A stretch of DNA of 64,000 nt from Rhizobiaceae bacterium (GTDB lineage Bacteria; Pseudomonadota; Alphaproteobacteria; Rhizobiales; Rhizobiaceae). Position numbers and translations under genes: made by a program. The stretch spans positions 185,205 to 249,204 of the forward strand of contig JAHBYU010000005.1 in the NCBI GenBank assembly GCA_019635775.1, written 5' to 3'. Shown in pieces: positions 54,345-61,718 of this stretch. Every line of letters starts with the position of its first letter. The first letter of the stretch is position 1. The notes under the pieces are model-generated. The model worked only from the letters and a program-made list of their open reading frames with translations, made no database searches and was not told the origin of the DNA.

Positions 54345-54698
54345 CTAACGCGTCTTGCGAAGCCGCCGCGACAGTTCATTACCGATTTCGGCGAAGGATG
54401 CTCTCAGCACCTCCTCACGCCCAACGACCACATAGTCGCTACCGGGTTGCATGTCACCTGCGGCATGCAGGCGTACGGCCTCTTTCAGTCGCCGACGGAC
54501 GCGGTTGCGAACCACGGCATTGCCGACTTTCTTCGTTACGGTATAGCCGACCCGGGGAGGTGCCGAGCCATCGCGCTGGAGGACTTCCAGCAAAAAAAGC
54601 CGCCCGCGGCGCTTCTCGCCACGGCGGACGGCCAGGAATTCGGCCCGTTTGCGCAGTCCTGCCGGGGCAGTCTGCCGGGGCTTGCCGGTGGCCGGCAA
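54345..54698 (-). CDS. rnpA: Ribonuclease P protein component
   Basis: This is the protein subunit of RNase P, which trims tRNA 5' ends. The RNR motif [12 protein letters not shown] and the preceding [13 protein letters not shown] are diagnostic. The open frame runs back through rpmH, and no ATG lies between the rpmH stop and the conserved [11 protein letters not shown] chose TTG at 54698 (117 residues), with AAGG about 9 bases ahead. A CTG at 54716, overlapping the rpmH stop, is the alternative. The N-terminus is uncertain and the rest is secure. Confidence 0.88.
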   Translation of the reverse strand: MPATGKPRQTAPAGLRKRAEFLAVRRGEKRRGRLFLLEVLQRDGSAPPRVGYTVTKKVGNAVVRNRVRRRLKEAVRLHAAGDMQPGSDYVVVGREEVLRASFAEIGNELSRRLRKTR

Positions 54699-54712
54699 CG
54701 GAAATGCCTTGC

Positions 54713-54847
54713 TCAGGCAGAAAGCCGCTTGCGGCCACGATTGCGGCGAGCGGCCACGACTCCGCGACCACCCTTGGTGGCCATGCGGGCGCGGAATCCG
54801 TGCCTGCGCTTGCGGACGAGTTTGGACGGCTGATAGGTACGCTTCAT
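54713..54847 (-). CDS. rpmH: 50S ribosomal protein L34
   Basis: This is a 44-residue ribosomal protein that starts [18 protein letters not shown], has [14 protein letters not shown] in the middle and ends RKRLSA. It is short and lies inside the extended rnpA reading frame, so it is easily missed. It heads the rpmH-rnpA-yidC cluster. The 259 bases upstream contain no other gene on this strand and must hold its promoter. Confidence 0.97.
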   Translation of the reverse strand: MKRTYQPSKLVRKRRHGFRARMATKGGRGVVAARRNRGRKRLSA

Positions 54848-55106
54848 TTCTTTTAATACCGCGGCGTGCGGCCCTTCTTGATTCTGTTACGATTGCAACA
54901 GGAGCTTGGCCGGGCAATGTTGGCGCAACGAAAATCGCGCCGGACTGGCAGCCCGAGCGTGCGCGGGCTTATAGAAAGAAGGTCTGGCGCTGTCAACCGA
55001 AGCCGTGCATCGATGCGGCCTGCAGGCTGCGCCTTGATGCGATACTTGCTTTGTTTGGCGGTTCGCGCCATTTGATGCCCAGCGAAAAAGGACGGGACCG
55101 CAACTC

Positions 55107-55853
55107 ATGGGCGGCAGGTCGAGCCTGGGATGGTGGCGGCATAGTCGACGCGTGCGCCTTCTGCTTCTGATGGCGGCCGTCGGCATCGTTTTCGCGGCAC
55201 TCTATGCATCAGGCTGGTCGCAGCATTTCTCGCTCGATGGACTGGCCCGCAACAGGGGCGCCTTGAAACATGCCGCCGGGGCCCATCCGGTGCTTGCACC
55301 TCTCGCCTTTATGGTCGTTCATGCCATTGCGGTGTCGTTTCCGGTTGCCGCCATATTCAAGGTGATGGCTGGCTTCCTTTTCGGTTGGGCAGCCGGAGGG
55401 CTTTATGCCGTTGTCGCCGCGACGATAGGCGCGACGGTATTGTTCCTGCTGGCTCGCAAGACAGCCGGAGGCCTTTTTGCCGATGAGGTCGCTGGAACGC
55501 GGGTGGCGGGCCTCGCCCGAGAATTCGAGACAGGCGCGTTTTCCTACGTCCTGGCAATGCGGCTTGCACCGTTCATACCGTTCGTTGCCGTTAGCGTCGC
55601 CCCGGCGATGTTCAACGTGCGGCTGACCGTCTTTGTCGTCGCGACTGTGATGGGAATGCTGCCGGCGGCATTCTCCCTTGCGTGGCTGGGGCAGGGGCTG
55701 GATGACGCCTTTGATGCGGCAAGCGCCGAGCAACGACCACTTTTGCTGTCTGACATGATCACCCCGGAGATAACCGGGGCGCTTTTGGCTCTGACCCTTG
55801 TCGCGGTGCTTGCCGCGATTATAAGGAGGGTTCGGGGACTGCAAGCGTCCTGA
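55107..55853 (+). CDS. TVP38/TMEM64 (VTT domain) membrane protein
   Basis: This 248-residue inner-membrane protein has about five to six helices. The VTT/DedA-like core is seen in IFKVMAGFLFGWAAGGLYAVVAATIGA and AMRLAPFIPFVAVS. Relatives are linked to lipid scrambling and membrane homeostasis. It is followed after 38 bases by a disulfide-reductase-like flavoprotein, a pairing I recall from other bacteria, and then by a histidine kinase. Confidence 0.88.
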   Translation: MGGRSSLGWWRHSRRVRLLLLMAAVGIVFAALYASGWSQHFSLDGLARNRGALKHAAGAHPVLAPLAFMVVHAIAVSFPVAAIFKVMAGFLFGWAAGGLYAVVAATIGATVLFLLARKTAGGLFADEVAGTRVAGLAREFETGAFSYVLAMRLAPFIPFVAVSVAPAMFNVRLTVFVVATVMGMLPAAFSLAWLGQGLDDAFDAASAEQRPLLLSDMITPEITGALLALTLVAVLAAIIRRVRGLQAS

Positions 55854-55891
55854 CCTTCGCCGCCTGCCGCGAAGCGCCAGGCTCGGGGTAC

Positions 55892-57310
55892 ATGATGGCA
55901 AAGGCACTTACACCCGACATTTGTGTCATCGGGGCCGGTCCGGCCGGCCTAGCGGTCGCGACCGGCGCTGCCGCCTATGGCGCTGGGGTGGTCCTGGTCG
56001 ACAGGATGATGCCCGCACATAACGTTGGACATGGCGATCTGGCTACAGCCGCCCTGCATGCCGCGGCACGGCGTACGAGCGCGCTCAGGGCCCAACGAAA
56101 GTCATCCTCTGCGGAGGAGGAGACCGAACTGGACTTCAAGGCAGTGATCTTGGGCATCGGCGATATCGTGACAGACGCGGTGCCCGCGTGTTCCCCAGAA
56201 AGGCTGGCGACACTCGGTATCACCTTCATTCAGGCCGAAGCGCGCTTCACGGGACGCAGGAAGCTCATGGCCGGCGAGACGGAGATACGCGCCCGTCGCT
56301 ATGTGCTGGCTACAGGGTCGGTTCCCGTTGTCCCGGCGATCCCCGGCCTGGAGGAGGTCGGCTATCTGACGGCCGACACCGTTTTCGACCTTGGTCGCCG
56401 GCCGGGACATCTCGTCGTGATCGGTGGCGATGTCGCCGCCCTGGAACTGGCGCAGACATTCCGGCGGCTTGGCTCCCACGTTACGCTTCTGGCTGAAAGT
56501 GTCCTCCCCGAGGTGGACCCCGAGATGACGGCGGTCGTTCTCAGGCGTTTGCATGAAGAAGGAGTGACGGTTCGCGAGCGCATCAAGATCAATTCCGTGG
56601 AGCGGCGAGGAAAGACTGGCGTCAAGGTGCGGGTGGAGAGCGATGGCGTTTCGGGTGAGGTGGATGGAAGCCAGCTGCTTGTGGCGACTGGAAGGACAGG
56701 CCGGTTCGACAGTCTCGACCCGAAGAGGGCGCGCGTCGCGCTAAAGGATGGCGCGGTCGATGTCAGCGCCATGCTGCGAACAACCAATCGAAGGATATAT
56801 GCCGTCGGAGATGCGACTGGCACACGCTCCAGGGAGGCTGCACTGCATCAGGCTGAGCTGGTGCTGAAGGGGCTGCTGTTCCGGTTGCCCGCAAAGGACC
56901 GCTCACTGGTGCCGGCGGTCGTGCGCACCGATCCCGAAATCGCACATGTCGGCCTTTCGGAAGCCCAGGCCAGACGGCGTCACAAACGCCTTTCCATAGT
57001 GCGCTGGCCCTACAGCGAGAACGATTGGGCGCGTGCCATGAAAAGAACAGAAGGCCACATCAAGCTCGTGGCGGACAGTAAGGGCCGGCTTCTCGGTGTA
57101 TCGATCGTCGGCGTGAACGCCTCCGAGATGATAGCGATCTGGAGTCTTGCTTTGTCGAAAGGTTTGGGGCTGAAGGAGATGGGTGCGTCCATTCCCGTGC
57201 ACGCCACGGCGGGGGAAATTGGCAAGAGCGCCGCTATGGCCTATTTTCGTGCACGGGCACAGAGACCTTTTTCGCGAGGTATTGTCCGACTGTTGCGCAT
57301 GTTCGGTTAG
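55892..57310 (+). CDS. Pyridine nucleotide-disulfide oxidoreductase homologue lacking redox cysteines
   Basis: This 472-residue flavoprotein has the dihydrolipoamide dehydrogenase/mercuric reductase layout: FAD motif VIGAGPAGLAVATGA (12-26), NAD(P) motif VIGGDVAALELAQTF, second FAD contact YAVGDATG and a C-terminal dimer domain. Where the CxxxxC redox pair should stand, just before ALHAAA, the sequence reads NVGHGDLA, with no cysteine. The C-terminal His region (IPVHATAGE) is partly kept. It cannot run the normal disulfide relay, so it may be an NAD(P)H oxidase-like enzyme or a sensor. It lies 32 bases before a histidine kinase. Confidence 0.87.
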   Translation: MMAKALTPDICVIGAGPAGLAVATGAAAYGAGVVLVDRMMPAHNVGHGDLATAALHAAARRTSALRAQRKSSSAEEETELDFKAVILGIGDIVTDAVPACSPERLATLGITFIQAEARFTGRRKLMAGETEIRARRYVLATGSVPVVPAIPGLEEVGYLTADTVFDLGRRPGHLVVIGGDVAALELAQTFRRLGSHVTLLAESVLPEVDPEMTAVVLRRLHEEGVTVRERIKINSVERRGKTGVKVRVESDGVSGEVDGSQLLVATGRTGRFDSLDPKRARVALKDGAVDVSAMLRTTNRRIYAVGDATGTRSREAALHQAELVLKGLLFRLPAKDRSLVPAVVRTDPEIAHVGLSEAQARRRHKRLSIVRWPYSENDWARAMKRTEGHIKLVADSKGRLLGVSIVGVNASEMIAIWSLALSKGLGLKEMGASIPVHATAGEIGKSAAMAYFRARAQRPFSRGIVRLLRMFG

Positions 57311-57342
57311 ATAGAAGGCCAGATTTCCGCAAGCGATCCTGG

Positions 57343-58836
57343 ATGGAAGAGCACATTTCCGACGAAAGCGGCCGGCAGGCCGGAACAAACCAGGCCAGGG
57401 CCGTGCCGCTGGCTCGAGGCCTGTCGACCAAGCTGCTGGTCCTGACCGTACTGTTCGTCATGATCGCGGAGATACTGATCTTCCTGCCATCGGTCGCGAA
57501 TTTCAAACTGCGCTGGCTGGAGGAGCGGCTGGGAACGGCAGCTGCCGTTTCTGTCGTCCTTGTCGACGAGGACACCGAAAGCCTGCCGCGCACCTTGCAG
57601 GACGATGTCCTGATCGCCATCGGCGCAAAGGCGATCGCGGTTCGGGAGGACGGTGTGTCCCGCCTGCTGGTAATAGCGGAAATGCCGCCCGAGGTGGACG
57701 AGCATATCGATCTGGAGCGCACGGGTCTGGTCAGCGCGATGTCCGGCGCGCTGGATACGTTGCTGTTCGGTGGCGACCGTATGCTTCGCGTCTTCGGCAA
57801 GGTGGGCGAGAGCCCGATCGAGTTTGAACTGATCATTCCCGACAACCGGCTGCGCGAGGCAATGCTGGTCTATTCGCGTAACGTCGCGCTTCTCTCTCTT
57901 GTTCTGTCACTGTTCACCGCGACTCTGGTCTATGCGGCGATCGACCGGATCATGATCCGGCCGATACGAGCGATGACAGGCTCCATGCTGAGCTTCGGCC
58001 GCGCGCCGGACGATCCGGGACGCATCATCGTGCCGGAGAGCCGTGAGGACGAGATCGGCGTAGCCGAGCGGGAACTCGCCGACATGCAGCGTCAACTGCA
58101 GAAGACGCTTGGAGAGCAGAAGCACCTGGCGGATCTCGGGCTGGCCGTTTCCAAGATCAATCACGACATGCGCAACATTCTTGCCTCGGCCCAGTTGCTC
58201 AGCGATCGCCTGCGTGGCGTGCGCGACCCGTCGGTCCAGGCGGTGGCGCCGCGGCTGCTGCGCGCGCTGGATCGCGCCGTTTCCTATTCCGAAGGCGTTC
58301 TTGCCTATGGGCGCACGCAGGAGCCGCCTCCCTCGCGTCGGCGACTGCGCCTTCGCATGCTGGTCGAGGAGGTGGAGGATCTGCTCGGCCTGAGCGGTAC
58401 GGATGGAGTGGAGTTCGTCAACGCGATTGATCCGGCCTTCGAGGTTGACGCGGATTCCGAACAGCTCTTCCGTGTGCTGACCAACCTGTCGCGCAACGCA
58501 GTGGAGGCCATGGCCGTCGATGACGGTTCGGCAGTGGTGCGTCGCTTGACGATATCGGCCGAGCGGATGGGCTCTGTGAGCCGCATACTGGTGACCGATA
58601 CGGGTCCCGGCCTGCCGCGCAAGGCGCGTGACAACCTGTTCGCCGCTTTCCGCGGCTCGGCGCGCAGTGGCGGCACTGGCCTTGGTCTGGCCATAGCCCA
58701 CGAACTCGTGCGTGCTCACGGCGGGACTCTGGAGCTTGTCGAAAGTATCGGAGGTCGTACTGTGTTTTCGATCACCATCCCCGATCAGCCGGTTCGGCTT
58801 GATGAGGCGCGCAGCGGCTTCAGGCGCCCGGCATGA
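57343..58836 (+). CDS. Membrane sensor histidine kinase
   Basis: This 497-residue protein has TM1 at about 30-50, a periplasmic sensor region (about 55-175), TM2 at about 178-198, HAMP to about 255, the phosphoacceptor His274 in KINHDMRNIL, and an ATPase domain with N-box NLSRNAVEAM, G1 DTGPGLP and G2 GGTGLGLAIAHEL. It autophosphorylates and should pass phosphate to a response regulator, but none is encoded nearby. It is likely co-transcribed with the VTT protein and the cysteine-less flavoprotein. Confidence 0.92.
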   Translation: MEEHISDESGRQAGTNQARAVPLARGLSTKLLVLTVLFVMIAEILIFLPSVANFKLRWLEERLGTAAAVSVVLVDEDTESLPRTLQDDVLIAIGAKAIAVREDGVSRLLVIAEMPPEVDEHIDLERTGLVSAMSGALDTLLFGGDRMLRVFGKVGESPIEFELIIPDNRLREAMLVYSRNVALLSLVLSLFTATLVYAAIDRIMIRPIRAMTGSMLSFGRAPDDPGRIIVPESREDEIGVAERELADMQRQLQKTLGEQKHLADLGLAVSKINHDMRNILASAQLLSDRLRGVRDPSVQAVAPRLLRALDRAVSYSEGVLAYGRTQEPPPSRRRLRLRMLVEEVEDLLGLSGTDGVEFVNAIDPAFEVDADSEQLFRVLTNLSRNAVEAMAVDDGSAVVRRLTISAERMGSVSRILVTDTGPGLPRKARDNLFAAFRGSARSGGTGLGLAIAHELVRAHGGTLELVESIGGRTVFSITIPDQPVRLDEARSGFRRPA

Positions 58837-59011
58837 CCTGTTCCCACACACTTTCCAACCACTTTGCAGAGCTTCGCCTGGCTAGCGTTCCATGCCCTCG
58901 CGTTAGGTGTGAAAGATTTGCTTTATGTCGCTTGCTTTTCACGCCCGGCATCGCTAGTTAGCACACGAATGGCGACCGGCTGATGCCGGCCGCAGGGCTT
59001 TTGCCCGGTGT

Positions 59012-59088
59012 GCGCCCGTAGCTCAGCTGGATAGAGCACCAGACTACGAATCTGGGGGTCAGAGGTTCGAATCCTTTCGGGCGCGCCA
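59012..59088 (+). tRNA. tRNA-Arg (anticodon ACG)
   Basis: A complete cloverleaf: acceptor GCGCCCG/CGGGCGC, D-arm GCTC...GAGC, anticodon stem CCAGA/TCTGG with loop CTACGAA (anticodon ACG, reading CGN after deamination to inosine), T-arm with TTCGAAT and an encoded 3' CCA. tRNA 3' ends are frequent integration sites, and an accessory-looking segment follows. Confidence 0.97.
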
Positions 59089-59114
59089 TTTAATTCAAGC
59101 ACTTAGATTACTTG

Positions 59115-59659
59115 TTAAGTCGCCGATTCTGAATTGGCGTCCGCATGGCGTCCTGCCGGTTGACCAAAGATGGCCATCTGCGTCCAACTTCGGACGATAA
59201 TCGCGATCCGTCTCAGGCCGATTCCACGATCGCCAAAGGTATCTGATGGAAGCTTCTGACCGCGTCGACAGTGGCGCCGCGAGCCTACCCGGGTTTGCAA
59301 CTCGATGAGAAACGTATCGATCAACGCACGGCTGCCTTCAACTAGCGCTCGATAAGACCCAAGGTTGATTGCTTGCAGCCTCGCAATCGCCGTCCAGAGG
59401 CGGCCTCGCGTGGTCGCGAGCGTCGCTTCAGCACGTCCTCGATCTCTTCGCGAATGTCTTGTCGTGGACGCCAGTCCGGATGGATGAAGGGCCGATACTG
59501 CTTGATTGATGCCCGATATGCGCCGGGATTATGGCATAGATATCGTGATACCTTGCGGGAACTGGTCGCTTCGGACTGAGGAGAGGAGTCCCGAAGCCGA
59601 ACTAGAGACAGGCTGATGAGCCCAGCACTCCGGGCCGCGACTTCAGGGGGGAGTTGCAT
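59115..59659 (-). pseudogene. Possible decayed reading frame downstream of tRNA-Arg
   Basis: No intact gene is visible in 59089-59772 (about 680 bases). On the minus strand one frame (59659-59342) holds a protein-like stretch RYLCHNPGAYRASIKQY, then HPDWRPRQDIREEIEDVLK. Near 59440 the protein-like signal jumps to the next frame (AEATLATTRGRLWTAIARLQ, then SYRALVEGSRALIDTFLIEL) and runs to a stop at 59115. This looks like one gene broken by a frameshift. I cannot name the family. The first part faintly recalls the C-terminus of predicted metal-dependent hydrolases. Confidence 0.3.
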
Positions 59660-59772
59660 ATCACCACTTCAGTTATATTCTTCAAATCATCTGACCTCGG
59701 CAGACGGGGACTGGGTTCCGCTTTAGCACTCCTCCGTGTCCCGGGTCGCGTCGAGGAAGGGGGGGATACGCT

Positions 59773-60267
59773 TTGCCCGTTCGAGGAACTGAGGACAAGA
59801 TTCTCACCCCAGATGTCGTCTCGTTCTGCGAAAGCGGGGTCAGTATCGCGATGTCGAGTTGCGATGAATACGGAAACCCTGTCGTCGGTCGAGCGCTCGG
59901 CTGCCGCGTGGATGGCAGCGGCAAGGTGCGCCTCGTGCTCCGCACCGAGGCCAACCAAGAGGTGTTGGGCGCGGTTGACTGCAATGCCGGTCTCGCAGTT
60001 ACGTTCACGCAACCTTCAACTCACCGTTCTCTCCAGCTCAAGGCTACCTGTGCGCGCTTCCTTGAACCGGATCCCTCTGACCTCAGTCTGGCAGAACAGC
60101 GGGCAGCGGCACTCAAGGTCGAACTGATCGCGGACGGATTCCTCGCAGCCTTTGCCGCGCGTTACTGTGCGTTCGACCCGGGCCAGCTTGCAGCAATCGA
60201 ATTCGTGCCGACCCACGCTTTCGTGCAGACACCCGGCCCCGGAGCCGGCAATCCGTTGCGTCCGTGA
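59773..60267 (+). CDS. Small pyridoxamine 5'-phosphate oxidase-like split-barrel protein
   Basis: This 164-residue protein starts at TTG, with AGGAAGGGGGG upstream; the first in-frame ATG lies inside the fold. The sequence SGVSIAMSSCDEYGNPVVGRALG and the later KATCARFLE region fit a FMN-binding split barrel of the PNPOx-like superfamily. No flavin or heme ligand can be assigned by eye. It overlaps the next gene by 4 bases (GTGA), so the two are made together. Confidence 0.65.
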   Translation: MPVRGTEDKILTPDVVSFCESGVSIAMSSCDEYGNPVVGRALGCRVDGSGKVRLVLRTEANQEVLGAVDCNAGLAVTFTQPSTHRSLQLKATCARFLEPDPSDLSLAEQRAAALKVELIADGFLAAFAARYCAFDPGQLAAIEFVPTHAFVQTPGPGAGNPLRP

Positions 60268-61613
60268 CCGGCCCGGTGCTCGATACGATCCGCGACTGTT
60301 TCGAGGGCGTCGTTCCAGCCCTGCTTGCGACCTGTGACCGCAACGGCGTTCCCAACGTTTCGTTGATCTCCCAGGTGCACTACGTCGATCCCGGACGGGT
60401 CGCTCTCACCTACCAGTTCTTCAACAAGACGCGCCAGAACCTGACCACTACCCGCATCGCAGCTGTCTCGGTCTTCAACCCTGCCGACCTCATCGACTAC
60501 CGGCTTGTGTTGGAATACGAGGAAACGCAGTCGGCAGGGCCGATCTTCGAGAGCATGAAAGCGAAGCTTGCGGGGCTGGCATCGCACTCTGGAATGCAAG
60601 ACGTGTTCCGGCTGCAAGGGGCCGACATCTGCCGCGTCCGTTCGATCACGGCCATGCCCGGCGTGGCAGAGCCGCAGCCGCAGGTCCGCAACCTTTTATC
60701 GGGCGTCCGCACCACCTTTGGCGACTTGGCGAAGGGATCGGAACTCGGCGAGCTTTGTGATTGTGCGCTTGCCTGTTTGCGTGACTACTTCGGCGTCGGG
60801 CATGCCATGGTGCTGATGCTGGACGCGGCCGCCGGTCGACTCTTCACCATTGCCTCCATCGGCTATGCCATGTCCGGCGTCGGGTCCGAGCTGGCGCTGG
60901 GGGCCGGCGTGGTCGGTGTCGCAGCCCGCGAAAGTGTGCCGATCCGCATCGGCCACATGACCTCCGAATACAGCTACCGCTCCACGATCCGCGCGCAGGC
61001 GCGACATCGTGGCCTCGACAGTCCCCCTGCGACAGAGATACCCTATCCCGGTCTGCCGGCTCCGGAGAGCCAAATCGCCCTGCCGCTCGTCGCGGACGGA
61101 CGCGTCCTTGGGGTGCTCTTTGCCGAAAGTGCCGAGCCGATGCGTTTTCGCTATGACGACGAGGACGCCCTCGCGCTGGTCGCGGGTCGCTTGGCCGAAC
61201 TGATCCTCGCGAGCCAGCCTGACGAGCCTTCGTCAACTCAGCATCAGCCTGATAGGCTCGCTGTGGCGGCTACTGGTCAGCGGGTGGTCGTCCGTCACTA
61301 CCAGGTCGACGACAGCATCTTTCTCGATCATGACTATCTCATCAGAGGCGTCGCCGGTGCGATCTTCTGGAAGCTCGCCTGCGAGTATGTGCGTAATGGA
61401 CGGGGGGAATTCTCAAACCGTGAGCTAAGGCTGGATCCGGCACTTCGCCTGCCCGAATATGCGGAGAATCTGGAAGCGCGCCTCGTGCTCCTGCAGAGGC
61501 GCCTTTGCGAACGCAGCACCATCCGGATGGAGCGGTGTGGTCGCGGCCGGTTCCGGTTCGTCGTCCCCGGCACCCTCGTCCTGGACGAGGTCGCAGCCGG
61601 CGGTGCGCGATGA
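60264..61613 (+). CDS. Split-barrel, GAF and winged-helix-like regulator
   Basis: This 449-residue protein (GTG start coupled to the previous stop) has three parts. Residues about 10-130 are a second PNPOx-like split barrel (LLATCDRNGVPNVSLIS). Residues about 150-315 are a GAF domain (ALALVAGRLAELIL at its end; IALPLVADGRVLGVLFAES in the core). Residues about 340-440 look like a winged helix (GAIFWKLACEYVRNGRGEFSNRELRL, then LEARLVLLQRRLCERS and an aromatic/basic wing). A one-component redox- or ligand-sensing regulator is the best reading. The DNA-binding role is inferred from fold-like pattern only. Confidence 0.7.
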   Translation: MTGPVLDTIRDCFEGVVPALLATCDRNGVPNVSLISQVHYVDPGRVALTYQFFNKTRQNLTTTRIAAVSVFNPADLIDYRLVLEYEETQSAGPIFESMKAKLAGLASHSGMQDVFRLQGADICRVRSITAMPGVAEPQPQVRNLLSGVRTTFGDLAKGSELGELCDCALACLRDYFGVGHAMVLMLDAAAGRLFTIASIGYAMSGVGSELALGAGVVGVAARESVPIRIGHMTSEYSYRSTIRAQARHRGLDSPPATEIPYPGLPAPESQIALPLVADGRVLGVLFAESAEPMRFRYDDEDALALVAGRLAELILASQPDEPSSTQHQPDRLAVAATGQRVVVRHYQVDDSIFLDHDYLIRGVAGAIFWKLACEYVRNGRGEFSNRELRLDPALRLPEYAENLEARLVLLQRRLCERSTIRMERCGRGRFRFVVPGTLVLDEVAAGGAR

Positions 61614-61614
61614 T

Positions 61615-61653
61615 TTAGCGAATATTTAGCGTTCCTGGTAGAGATTCTTAGCG
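61615..61653. promoter_or_regulatory. Three phased TTAGCG direct repeats
   Basis: TTAGCG occurs at 61615-61620, 61626-61631 and 61648-61653, with start-to-start spacing of 11 and 22 bases, or one and two helix turns. The first two share ATTTAGCG. They lie between the stop of the winged-helix-like protein and the FAD oxidoreductase, 66 bases before its ATG. They are a candidate operator for cooperative binding by that regulator. Confidence 0.55.
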
Positions 61654-61718
61654 GGAAGAAATGCCCCTCCCGGTCTATTGCGTGGCGCACAAAACGCCAA
61701 CCGATTGAGGACCGGACG

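Noticed and set aside
52242-54833. 863-residue open frame on the plus strand
   Set aside because: It lies antisense to yidC, rnpA and rpmH, whose products are certain. Its composition (His/Arg/Asp-rich, no motifs) is typical of a GC-rich shadow frame.
54714-54917. Long N-terminal extension of rnpA
   Set aside because: This part of the frame is rpmH read in another frame. RNase P proteins have no such extension.
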